Source: DASZVN01 sp035547055 (GTDB lineage Bacteria; Pseudomonadota; Alphaproteobacteria; Rhizobiales; Methylopilaceae). Taken from it: DNA of 8,250 nt. Below the pieces are notes generated by a model. That model had not been told where the DNA came from, did no database searches, and was given only the letters and a program-made list of their open reading frames with translations. Below, one piece after another: positions 1 to 7,340 of this stretch. The stretch covers positions 1 through 8,250 of the forward strand of contig DASZVN010000114.1 in assembly GCA_035547055.1 (NCBI GenBank). Reading direction: 5' to 3'. Each line of letters starts with the position of its first letter. The first letter of the stretch is position 1. The position numbers were made by a program, and so were the translations under genes.

Positions 1-923
1 CGCGCGATCGCCCGGCGCAGCCGCGCCGCGCCGGGGTCGAGCCCGCACCAGGGAATCGCCGAGCCGAGGCTGACGAAGCCGACCGCCGGGCCGTGGCGGC
101 CGAGCGCCGGGTCTTTCTCCAGCGCCCTCGCCAGCGCCTCGGCCGCGAGCACGGGCCCGCTGGAATGGCCGATCACCAGCACCTCGTCGTCCTCGGCGGC
201 CGCCACCCGCGCGGCGATGATGTCCGCAAACGCGGCGATGCGGGCGTCGACATGACCGAAGCGGCCGCGGAGATAGCCCCAGTTGAAGTTCATGTCGTCG
301 ACGAGATGCGACATGTAGAGCGGTGCCTCGCGCGTCCGCCGCACCACCCAGGCGAAGGCAGCGTAGAGGAGCGGAAAGGCGATCACCGCGCCGCCCCAGC
401 CCGGCAGGCCGGCGAGCCGGGCGAGCGGCGCCAGCGCAAAGGCCAGCAGCACCGCGAGCGCCGTCGCCAGCAGCGCGCCGCCGAAGAAGAAGAAGGCAGT
501 GCCGAACCAGATGGCGAGGAATTTCCGGCTCTCGCGGCCGATGCGCCACATCTGGCCGTTCATGATCGCCGTCAGCGTGCCGTAGCCGCCGACGACGAGC
601 CGCTGCCAGTTCGGCCGGAAATAGACCCGGGCGATGATGTCGTCCCAGCGGAGGAAGGAGAAGATGGTCTCGGTCTGCCAGGCGCCGGCGTCGCAGCGGG
701 CGGTCCAGGTCGCCTCGAGCGAGCCCTCTGGCGCGGCGAGTTTCGAGACTTGCGTCGCGATGCCGCTCTCTTTGTGGAACTTCCAGAACTCGCGGCGGAA
801 CAGCGCGTAATAGCCGACCGGCCCGCGCGGATCGAAGCCCGAGATGTAGAACACGCGCCGCCGCCGCACCCGGCCGGCAGGCGCCTCGGGCGGTGGCGTC
901 GCGGTCGCTGCGTCGCTCGTCAT
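1..923 (-). CDS. Membrane-anchored alpha/beta-hydrolase-like protein (partial, 3' end off window)
   Basis: The reverse strand is open from an ATG at 923 to the window edge, giving 307 codons with no stop; the C-terminus is missing. The translation starts MTSDAATATPPPEAP. A likely first strand with a YISGFDPRG motif follows at residues 26-34. Two hydrophobic segments lie at about 135-165 and 178-194 and probably form a membrane hairpin. A GHSSG nucleophile elbow sits at 252-256 (candidate Ser254) after the strand EVLVI. This order suggests a serine hydrolase of the alpha/beta fold with a transmembrane hairpin inserted between the first strand and the nucleophile. The acid and histidine of a triad would lie beyond the edge and cannot be checked. 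No Shine-Dalgarno sequence precedes the ATG, so the start is the best in-frame choice rather than certain. The gene is divergent to galE. I recall similar uncharacterised proteins in Rhizobiales; the substrate is unknown. Confidence 0.8.
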   Translation of the reverse strand, partial: MTSDAATATPPPEAPAGRVRRRRVFYISGFDPRGPVGYYALFRREFWKFHKESGIATQVSKLAAPEGSLEATWTARCDAGAWQTETIFSFLRWDDIIARVYFRPNWQRLVVGGYGTLTAIMNGQMWRIGRESRKFLAIWFGTAFFFFGGALLATALAVLLAFALAPLARLAGLPGWGGAVIAFPLLYAAFAWVVRRTREAPLYMSHLVDDMNFNWGYLRGRFGHVDARIAAFADIIAARVAAAEDDEVLVIGHSSGPVLAAEALARALEKDPALGRHGPAVGFVSLGSAIPWCGLDPGAARLRRAIA

Positions 924-984
924 CGGCGGGGTGGTAGCATATCGGGCCCGCGGTCACCTCTCCCCGTCATGCCCCGCCCTCTCC

Positions 985-1077
985 GTCATGGCCGGGCTTG
1001 TCCCGGCCATCCACGACTTCCTCCCTCCCTGCGATTTGCAAGAACTCGTGGATGCCCGGCCCGAGGCCGGGCATGAC
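985..1077. repeat. Type A palindromic intergenic repeat, copy 1 (inverted orientation)
   Basis: The left arm (985-1020) and right arm (1042-1077) are imperfect reverse complements, beginning GTCATG and ending CATGAC, with a loop of about 21 bp. Each arm also holds its own smaller inverted repeat (for example ATGGCCGGG/CCCGGCCAT), so the element could fold into a branched structure. The arm carrying GGCCGGGACAAGCCCGGCC is on the left here and on the right in the copies at 2255 and 4655, so this copy is inverted. Such elements are abundant in Rhizobiales genomes. Spurious short ORFs read through them as peptides such as MAGLVPAIHD. Confidence 0.85.
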
Positions 1078-1087
1078 GGGGGAAATC

Positions 1088-1177
1088 GTCATTGCGAGCG
1101 AAGCGAAGCAATCCAGGAGCCCCAGGCACGGCGCCTGCCGCCCTGGATTGCTTCGTCGCTTCGCTCCTCGCAATGAC
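1088..1177. repeat. Type B palindromic intergenic repeat, copy 1
   Basis: The element begins GTCATTGCGAGCGAAGCGAA and ends with TTCGCTCCTCGCAATGAC, forming a hairpin with a stem of about 30 bp that ends in ATCCAGG/CCTGGAT around a GC-rich loop. The right arm carries a few extra bases (TTCGTCGCTTCGCTCC), giving bulges in the stem. It follows the type A element by 10 bp. The same sequence family recurs at 2344-2435 in the same orientation. It is a well-known dispersed intergenic element type in Bradyrhizobium-like genomes. Confidence 0.85.
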
Positions 1178-1250
1178 GTCGCGCCCAGTCCCGCCAACCT
1201 CTCGTCAACCGCGGCGGGTTATGATGCCGCCCGCGTCGCGGAGAGCTTGC

Positions 1251-2234
<984 letters not shown>

Positions 2235-2254
2235 GGTTAAGCCCCTCCCTCACT

Positions 2255-2332
2255 GTCATGCCCGGGCATCCACGAGTTTCGGCGCCGCCCGAGAGGGAAG
2301 TCGTGGATGGCCGGGACAAGCCCGGCCATGAC
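2255..2332. repeat. Type A palindromic intergenic repeat, copy 2 (shortened left arm)
   Basis: The left arm (about 2255-2279, GTCATGCCCGGGCATCCACG) lacks roughly 11 central bases present in the equivalent arm at 4655. The right arm (2297-2332) is full length, ending GGCCGGGACAAGCCCGGCC then ATGAC. The element starts 20 bp after the galE stop and may fold in the galE 3' untranslated region. There is no U-run after the hairpin, so it is not a textbook intrinsic terminator. Confidence 0.82.
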
Positions 2333-2343
2333 GGGCTTGGTTC

Positions 2344-2435
2344 GTCATTGCGAGCGAAGCGAAGCGATCCAGAGGCCACCTGCACGACCTCGCGGCCCCT
2401 GGATTGCTTCGTCGCCTTCGGCTCCTCGCAATGAC
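2344..2435. repeat. Type B palindromic intergenic repeat, copy 2
   Basis: It begins GTCATTGCGAGCGAAGCGAA and ends CTCCTCGCAATGAC, with inner arms ATCCAGAGG and CCCCTGGAT around a GC-rich loop. It has the same orientation as the copy at 1088-1177 and again follows a type A element by about 11 bp, so the A-B pairing is repeated on both sides of galE. The right arm has extra bases (CGCCTTCGGCTCC) compared with the first copy. Confidence 0.85.
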
Positions 2436-2496
2436 GGTCGACCATAGCCGCCAACTTTCCGCCGCGGCGATCCTGCACTAAGATCCGGCGAAGCTT

Positions 2497-2500
2497 GGAG
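2497..2500 (+). promoter_or_regulatory. Shine-Dalgarno site deciding a GTG start
   Basis: GGAG lies 8 bp before the GTG at 2509. An ATG at 2501 is nearer but in a different frame, so this site supports the GTG as the start of the first PhyH gene. Confidence 0.6.
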
Positions 2501-2508
2501 ATGTTCCG

Positions 2509-3513
2509 GTGCTGTCTCGATTGCGCACGGCCGCCGCCTCGCCGCTGTGGGCGGTGCAGCTCGTCACCGGCGCGAAATCGTTCGAGCAGAACAAGCTCAT
2601 CGGTAGCCGCCGGCTGAACGAACACGGCCTCCATGTCCGCCGCGTCGCCGCGGCGCACCGCCTCGCCGCCGCCCGGCGCGCCCGCCTTGCTCACCTCGTC
2701 GGCGACGCCGACCGCGCTGCGTTCGACCGCGACGGCTATGTCGTCCGCCGCGACTTTCTTCCCGCCGGGGCCTTCGCCGCGCTCCGGGACGAGATCGCAG
2801 GCTTCCGCGGCCCGATCCGCGAGAAGGCCGAGGGCCGCACCATCCTCCGCAAGGTCACCGTCGGTCCGGCCGTCCTCGCCGCGATCCCGGCGCTCCGCGC
2901 CGTGCAGGATTCGCCCGACTGGCAAGGCCTCTGCCGCTATGTCGGGAGCCGCGACATCGCGCCGGCGATGTACCTCCAGGGCGTGCTCCAGCATGCCGCC
3001 GACGGCGCCGAGGACCCGCAGACCTTTCTCCACGCCGACACCTTCCACCCCACGGTGAAGGCCTGGCTGTTCCTGACCGACGTCCTCCCCGACGAGGGGC
3101 CGTTCACCTACGTCCCCGGCTCCCACCGCCTGACGCCGGCGCGGCTCGACTGGGAGGGGCGGATGAGCCTCGACGCCGCCCGCTCGCCGGATTTCGAGAC
3201 GCGGCAGGGCTCGTTCCGCATCGCGGAGAGCGGGCTTTCCGCGCTCGGCTTCCCCCCACCGGTCGCGGTGGCGGTGCCGGCAAACACGCTGGTCGTCGCC
3301 GACACCTTCGGCTTCCATGCCCGCGGACGCAGCGTCCGGCCCTCGCTCCGGGTCGAGGTCTGGGGCATCGGCCAGCGCAACCCGTTCCTGCCCTGGACGG
3401 CGCTCGACCACGCGGTCGGCGCGCTCGGCACCGTGGGCCGGATCGACGACCCCTGGGACGTGCGCACGGGCATCTCGATGTTCGAGCGGCCCGCCGACGC
3501 CGCGGCGGCCTGA
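2509..3513 (+). CDS. Phytanoyl-CoA dioxygenase (PhyH) family oxygenase, paralog 1
   Basis: This 334-residue protein is predicted to be an Fe(II)/2-oxoglutarate-dependent oxygenase with a double-stranded beta-helix fold. The iron triad is His175 and Asp177 (in QTFLHADTFH) with distal His270 (in DTFGFHAR). Arg281 lies 11 residues after the distal histidine, the spacing seen between His264 and Arg275 of human PHYH, where the arginine binds 2-oxoglutarate. The family motif GPFTYVPGSH (197-206) is intact. A conserved N-terminal region with SPLW (11-14), GAKSF (21-25) and LIGS..LN..GLH (30-42), shared with the next gene, precedes the oxygenase domain, whose entry ADRAAFDRDGY is at 67-77. There is no signal peptide or membrane segment, so it is probably cytoplasmic. 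The GTG start has GGAG 8 bp upstream and matches the paralog's N-terminus. The substrate is unknown; bacterial PhyH proteins act on very diverse compounds. It is probably co-transcribed with the second copy, 70 bp downstream. Confidence 0.88.
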   Translation: MLSRLRTAAASPLWAVQLVTGAKSFEQNKLIGSRRLNEHGLHVRRVAAAHRLAAARRARLAHLVGDADRAAFDRDGYVVRRDFLPAGAFAALRDEIAGFRGPIREKAEGRTILRKVTVGPAVLAAIPALRAVQDSPDWQGLCRYVGSRDIAPAMYLQGVLQHAADGAEDPQTFLHADTFHPTVKAWLFLTDVLPDEGPFTYVPGSHRLTPARLDWEGRMSLDAARSPDFETRQGSFRIAESGLSALGFPPPVAVAVPANTLVVADTFGFHARGRSVRPSLRVEVWGIGQRNPFLPWTALDHAVGALGTVGRIDDPWDVRTGISMFERPADAAAA

Positions 3514-3518
3514 GACCC

Positions 3519-3567
3519 GAGCATGATCCCGAAAAGTGTGCAGCGGTTTTCGGAAAAGATCATGCTC
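3519..3567. repeat. Type C palindromic repeat (GAGCATGATC family)
   Basis: GAGCATGATC (3519-3528) pairs with GATCATGCTC (3558-3567), and CCGAAAA (3529-3535) pairs with TTTTCGG (3547-3553). AAAA on the right side forms an internal bulge, and the loop is about 11 bp. This is a recognisable dispersed Rhizobiales intergenic element. It starts 5 bp after the stop of the first PhyH gene and ends 16 bp before the ATG of the second, filling most of their 70-bp gap. Confidence 0.85.
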
Positions 3568-3583
3568 CAGCAAGAGCTTTGAG

Positions 3584-4636
3584 ATGGCGCGGCTCGCTCC
3601 CCTGTCGCTCTTGAAGAGCCCGCTCTGGGTCGCGGGCGTGTTCGGCGCCGACAAGTCCTTCGCCGACAACCCGATCCTCGGCAGCCCCTATCTCAACCGC
3701 AAGGGCCTCCACCTCGCCCGGCTGAACGCGGCGGCGAGGATGGCGGCGCGGCGCCGCGCCCGGATCGGCCGCCTGCTCGACCCGGCCGACCGGGCCGCGT
3801 TCGACCGCGACGGCTACCTCGCCAGGCGGGACTTCCTGCCGCCGGACGCCTTCGCCGCGCTCAAGGCCGAGCTCGACGGACGGCCCCTGCCCGGCTGGGA
3901 GCAGCGCCAGTCGGGCGGCGGCACGGTCGAGCGCATGGTGCCGCTGCCGCCGCCGCTCCTCGCCACCCTGCCCCGCCTCGCCGCCTTCCTCGACGACCCC
4001 GCGGTGCTGGCGCTGATCCGCTACGCGGCCTCGCGCGGCGGGCGGCCGAGCTTCTTTCTCCAGACCATCATCGCCGAGCCGTCGCCGAAGGGCCGCGCCG
4101 ACCCGCAGACCTTCTTCCACGCCGACACCTTCCATTCCACGACCAAAGGCTGGTTCTTCCTGAACGACGTCGGCGAGGACGACGGGCCGTTCACCTATGT
4201 CCCCGGCTCGCACCGGGCGACGGAAGGCCGCCTCGCCTGGGAATATGCGCAGAGCCTCACGGCGCGGAGCCACCCCAACCGCCACCACGCGGTCGGCTCG
4301 TTCCGCATCGCCGCGAGCGAGCTCGGCGCGCTCGGCTACGGCCCGCCGCGGCGGATCGCGGTGCCGGCGAACACGCTGGTCGTCGCCGACACCTTCGGCT
4401 TCCACGCCCGCGCCCCGAGCGACCATCCGACGGTCAGGACCGCGATCCACACCACGCTCCGGCGGAACCCGTTCCCGCCCTGGCTCGGCGGCGACCTCCG
4501 CAGCCTGCCCGGCCTCCGCGGCCGCGACGTGACGCTCTACCTGGAAATGCAGGCGCTCCGCCGCCGCCTCGGCGGCCGCGGCCCGACCTGGCGCCCGGTC
4601 GGCGCGGTGCCGCTGGATGCACCCGCACATGTGTGA
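3584..4636 (+). CDS. Phytanoyl-CoA dioxygenase (PhyH) family oxygenase, paralog 2
   Basis: This 350-residue protein is a second Fe(II)/2-oxoglutarate oxygenase, clearly homologous to the preceding gene along most of its length. The iron triad is His179 and Asp181 (QTFFHADTFH) with His274 (DTFGFHAR), the same 93-residue Asp-to-His spacing as paralog 1, and Arg285 again lies at His+11. GPFTYVPGSH is at 201-210, and the N-terminal SPLW (12-15), GADKSF (21-26) and LGS..LN..GLH (32-43) are shared. The residues around 97-175 and the C-terminal tail after 300 differ clearly; the tail is longer and arginine-rich. I chose the ATG at 3584 because it aligns with the paralog. A GTG at 3536 would add 16 residues encoded by the palindromic repeat. 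The ribosome site is weak (AAGAG at 3572-3576). The substrate is unknown, and the divergence suggests an old duplication with possible specialisation. Confidence 0.88.
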   Translation: MARLAPLSLLKSPLWVAGVFGADKSFADNPILGSPYLNRKGLHLARLNAAARMAARRRARIGRLLDPADRAAFDRDGYLARRDFLPPDAFAALKAELDGRPLPGWEQRQSGGGTVERMVPLPPPLLATLPRLAAFLDDPAVLALIRYAASRGGRPSFFLQTIIAEPSPKGRADPQTFFHADTFHSTTKGWFFLNDVGEDDGPFTYVPGSHRATEGRLAWEYAQSLTARSHPNRHHAVGSFRIAASELGALGYGPPRRIAVPANTLVVADTFGFHARAPSDHPTVRTAIHTTLRRNPFPPWLGGDLRSLPGLRGRDVTLYLEMQALRRRLGGRGPTWRPVGAVPLDAPAHV

Positions 4637-4654
4637 GGGCAGGCACCCGAGCCC

Positions 4655-4744
4655 GTCATGCCCGGACTTGGTCCGCGCATCCACGAGTTCACGGCCTCGC
4701 GCGAAAGAAAAGTCGTGGATGGCCGGGACAAGCCCGGCCATGAC
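4655..4744. repeat. Type A palindromic repeat, copy 3, between convergent genes
   Basis: The left arm (about 4655-4690, GTCATGCCCGGACTTGGTCC...) and the right arm (4709-4744, ending GGCCGGGACAAGCCCGGCC then ATGAC) form a long imperfect hairpin. It begins 18 bp after the second PhyH stop and ends 9 bp before the livF stop, so it occupies nearly all of the 117-bp convergent gap. Position and symmetry fit a role as a two-way transcription stop or mRNA end protector, but there is no U-run. The orientation matches the copy at 2255. Confidence 0.85.
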
Positions 4745-4753
4745 GGACGGGAT

Positions 4754-5533
4754 TCACCGCCCCAGAATGGCGCGCTTCTTCTCGCGGATGTGATCTTCGA
4801 CATCGTTGGCGCCGCCGGCGCCGCCGAGATAGGCGTCCTGCACCGCGGTATCGCTCAGAAGGTCGGCGGCACGGCCGGACACGGTGATGCGGCCGTTCTC
4901 CAGCACATAGCCGCGGTCGGCGATGGCGAGCGCGGCGCGAGCGTTCTGCTCGACCACGAACACCGTGCCGCCGGCGTCGCGGAGCGTCACGATCTCGCGG
5001 AGGATCTGCTGGGCGACGATGGGGGCGAGCCCCAGCGAAGGCTCGTCCAGCAGCAGCAGCCGCGGCTTCGACATCAGCGCGCGGGCGATCGCCAGCATCT
5101 GCTGCTGGCCGCCGGAGAACGTCTCGGCCCGCTGCCGGCGCCGCTCGGCGAGGATCGGGAAGCGGGCGAACTGCTCCTCCAGCGCAGCCTGGATCCCGCC
5201 GCGGTCGCGGCGGGTGTAGGCGCCCATCAGGAGGTTCTCCTCGACCGTCATCGCGCCGAAGAGCTGGCGCCGCTCGGGCACCTGGACGAGGCCGGCCTGG
5301 ACGATCGCGGGGGTCGGCTGGCGCGTCAGCGCCTTGCCGTCGAAGCGGATGGCGCCGCCGGCGCAAGGCACGAGGCCCATCACCGTGTTGAGCAGCGTCG
5401 ACTTGCCGGCGCCGTTGGCGCCGATCAGCGCGACGATCTCGCCGGCCGCGACCTCGAGCGAGACGCCGTGCAGCACCTCGGTGCGGCCGTAGCCGCTCCG
5501 AACGCCCTCAAGCGTGAACAGCGGCGTCGGCAT
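4754..5533 (-). CDS. livF: Branched-chain amino acid type ABC transporter ATPase LivF
   Basis: This 259-residue cytoplasmic ATP-binding subunit powers a HAAT-family importer for branched-chain amino acids or related compounds. The Walker A motif GANGAGKST is at 38-46 and the Q-loop region at 83-91 (VQVPERRQL). The signature FSGGQQQ is at 139-145 and Walker B LLLLDEP at 159-165. The switch region VFVVEQNA (191-198) carries the Gln-Asn typical of LivF proteins, in contrast to the VEHD of LivG. The ATG at 5533 overlaps the end of the upstream livM-livG gene by 26 bp and has AGGA 5 bp upstream, which suggests translational coupling. It is the last gene of the operon and converges on the second PhyH gene. 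The C-terminus has a charged tail (VEDHIREKKRAILGR) after the usual AYLG end of the domain. Confidence 0.95.
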   Translation of the reverse strand: MPTPLFTLEGVRSGYGRTEVLHGVSLEVAAGEIVALIGANGAGKSTLLNTVMGLVPCAGGAIRFDGKALTRQPTPAIVQAGLVQVPERRQLFGAMTVEENLLMGAYTRRDRGGIQAALEEQFARFPILAERRRQRAETFSGGQQQMLAIARALMSKPRLLLLDEPSLGLAPIVAQQILREIVTLRDAGGTVFVVEQNARAALAIADRGYVLENGRITVSGRAADLLSDTAVQDAYLGGAGGANDVEDHIREKKRAILGR

Positions 5534-7337
5534 CGGCTTCCTGCCCGAGATAGGCGGCGATCACCTTGGGGTCGGCGCGCACCTGAGCGCTCGGCCCCTC
5601 GGCCATCTTCTCCCCGTGGTCCATCACCACGATGTGGTCGGCGAGGCCCATCACCAGCCGCATGTCGTGCTCGACCAGGAGCACGGTGACGCCGAGCGCC
5701 GCGATGTGGAGGATCAGCTCGGAGAGCTGGGTGGTCTCGGTGTCGTTGAGGCCCGAGGCGGGCTCGTCCATCAGGAGCAGCGTCGGCTTCAGCGCCAGCG
5801 CGCGGGCGATCTCGACCAGGCGCTGGTGGCCGAACGGCAGCGCGCCCGGGTTCGCCTCCTCGAAGCCCGAGAGGCCGACGAAGGCCAGCGCCTGCCGCGC
5901 CGCCGCGCGCGTCGCCGCCTCCTCGCGGGCGACGCTCGGCCACGCCACCGAGATCGGCAGGATGCCGGACGAGGCGAGGCGGTGGCCGCCGCACATCACG
6001 TTCTCCAGCACGCTCATGTTGTCGAAGAGCTGGAGGTTCTGGAAGGTGCGGCCGACGCCGAGCTCGGCGATCTGGGTCGGCAGGAGATTCGCGATGTCCT
6101 GTCCGCCGAAGCGGATGGCGCCGGAATCGAGCGGCAGCGAGCCGCAGACGAGGTTGAACAGCGTCGTCTTGCCGGCGCCGTTCGGTCCGATCAGCGCAGT
6201 GATCGAGCCGGGCTGCACCGCGAAGCTGACGTCGTGGACCGCGCGCAGGCTGCCGAACGACTTCGAGACCGCCTCGACGGACAGCATCGGGGCGCCGCCG
6301 CTCGCGGCAGCCGGCTCGGTCCAGCGTGGCAGCGCCGCACGGTCGGGCGTGCCGGCGCTGGCCGGCACCGCGGCGCGACGGGTGAACAGGCGGTCGTAGA
6401 GGTCGCTCGCCGCGCCGGCGATGCCGCGCGGGAATGCGATCAGCACGATCACCGTGAGCGCGCCCATGATGACGCCCTCCCACAGCGGCAGCGACAAGTC
6501 GCGCAGGAGCTCGCGCAGCCCGACGATGATCGCGGGCCCGAGCGCGCCGCCGCCCCAGATCGAGGTGAGGCCGCCGACGATGACGCCGGTGAGAAGGTTC
6601 AGGCCGTAGTCGAAGCCGAAGACCGTCGGGTCGGTGGCGCGGAGATAGTGGACCAGCAGGCTGCCGGAGACGCTCGCCATGCCCGAGCCGATGACGAACA
6701 TCTGGATCTTGTAGCGGGCGATGTCGACGCCGACCGAGCCGGCTGCGATCTCGCTCGCTGCGATCGCCCGGAGCGCGCGGCCGATGCGCGAATGCTCGAT
6801 GTTGAGCGAGATCCAGACCGAGGCCAGCACCAGCGCCCAGATCAGGTAGAAGAAGGCGAGATCGCTCTGGAGCGTGATGCCGAACAGGCCGAATTTCGGC
6901 ACGCCGACCACGCCGAGCGGCCCGCCGGTGATCGCCGTCGCCTCGGTCGCGACCACGATCAGCATGAGCTGCAGGGCCAGCGTCGCCATCGCCAGGAAGA
7001 AGCCGCGGAGCTTCAGGATCGGCGCGCCGATGGCATAGGCGAGGACCATGGAGACGACCGCCGCCAGCACCAGCGCCGCCAGCGGATCCCAGCCGTAGCG
7101 CGCGCAGAGGATGGCGTTGGCATAGCCGCCGATCATGCTGAAGGCGGGCTGGCCGATCGCGAGCTGCTGGGCGAAGCCGAGCAGCAGCACCACGCCGACC
7201 GCGGTGATCGCCATCGCGCCCGCCGTGATGCCGACGCCGCGGTGGTAGCTGTCGGGATAGACCAGCGGGAAGGCGATCGCGACGATGACGAACAGCGCCG
7301 CCATCACCAGCGATTTGGAGGGGCCGAGCCGGCGCAT
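5508..7337 (-). CDS. Fused LivM permease-LivG ATPase of a branched-chain amino acid type ABC transporter
   Basis: The 609-residue protein joins two subunits that are usually separate. Residues 1 to about 308 are a LivM-type inner-membrane permease with about eight hydrophobic segments; the cytoplasmic coupling loop is around 184-208 (SRIGRALRAIAASEIAAGSV), and GFAQQLAIGQPAF (54-66) is LivM-like. A 40-residue Ala/Pro-rich linker (about 310-350) leads to a LivG-type ATPase. That domain has Walker A GPNGAGKTT at 384-392, the GRTFQNLQLF Q-loop region at 429-438, signature LPFGHQ at 500-505, Walker B LLLMDEP at 520-526 and switch His557 in LLVEHD. The signature departs from LSGGQ, as is usual in LivG. 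The reading frame is continuous, with no frameshift at the junction. The ATG at 7337 is 3 bp from the livH stop, and the 3' end overlaps livF, so the three genes form one operon. It pairs with LivH in the membrane and LivF in the cytoplasm. Fusions of this kind are known in Alphaproteobacteria. Confidence 0.94.
   Translation of the reverse strand: MRRLGPSKSLVMAALFVIVAIAFPLVYPDSYHRGVGITAGAMAITAVGVVLLLGFAQQLAIGQPAFSMIGGYANAILCARYGWDPLAALVLAAVVSMVLAYAIGAPILKLRGFFLAMATLALQLMLIVVATEATAITGGPLGVVGVPKFGLFGITLQSDLAFFYLIWALVLASVWISLNIEHSRIGRALRAIAASEIAAGSVGVDIARYKIQMFVIGSGMASVSGSLLVHYLRATDPTVFGFDYGLNLLTGVIVGGLTSIWGGGALGPAIIVGLRELLRDLSLPLWEGVIMGALTVIVLIAFPRGIAGAASDLYDRLFTRRAAVPASAGTPDRAALPRWTEPAAASGGAPMLSVEAVSKSFGSLRAVHDVSFAVQPGSITALIGPNGAGKTTLFNLVCGSLPLDSGAIRFGGQDIANLLPTQIAELGVGRTFQNLQLFDNMSVLENVMCGGHRLASSGILPISVAWPSVAREEAATRAAARQALAFVGLSGFEEANPGALPFGHQRLVEIARALALKPTLLLMDEPASGLNDTETTQLSELILHIAALGVTVLLVEHDMRLVMGLADHIVVMDHGEKMAEGPSAQVRADPKVIAAYLGQEADADAAVHA
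5539..5542 (-). promoter_or_regulatory. Shine-Dalgarno site of livF inside the livM-livG coding sequence
   Basis: On the reverse strand AGGA (within GCAGGAAG) precedes the livF ATG by 5 bp and lies inside the last codons of the upstream gene. It supports the start at 5533 and coupled translation. Confidence 0.6.
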
Positions 7338-7340
7338 CGC

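Larger units (their letters stand above)
924..1250. other. Divergent intergenic region between the hydrolase gene and galE
   Basis: This 327-bp gap holds two palindromic repeats (985-1077 and 1088-1177), and I see no gene in it. A short GTCATGCCCC at 965-974 looks like the end of a further degenerate type A copy. The 73 bp before galE contain a TATGAT at 1220-1225 that could be a -10 box, but no matching -35 is evident. On the other strand, TATGCT (936-941) lies 12 bp upstream of the hydrolase start and would imply an almost leaderless message. Both promoter ideas are weak. Confidence 0.5.

Noticed and set aside
93..1076. Long forward ORF (327 codons) with an Arg/Glu/Gly-rich translation
   Set aside because: It is antisense to the hydrolase gene, has low-complexity composition with no domain, and runs into the palindromic repeats. 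It is a shadow caused by high GC.
931..1197. Short ORFs translating as MAGLVPAIHD... or ...HCERSEAIQ...
   Set aside because: These peptides are translations of type A and type B repeats. They recur because the DNA repeats recur, not because proteins are conserved.
1220..1225. TATGAT as a galE -10 box
   Set aside because: No credible -35 hexamer sits 16-18 bp upstream, so it is mentioned but not called as a promoter.
3536..3583. Upstream GTG start for the second PhyH gene
   Set aside because: It would encode 16 residues from the type C palindrome. The ATG at 3584 aligns with the N-terminus of the paralog.
4658..5689. 343-codon forward ORF opposite livF
   Set aside because: It starts inside a repeat, is antisense to a clear ATPase gene, and its composition is typical of GC-driven shadows.
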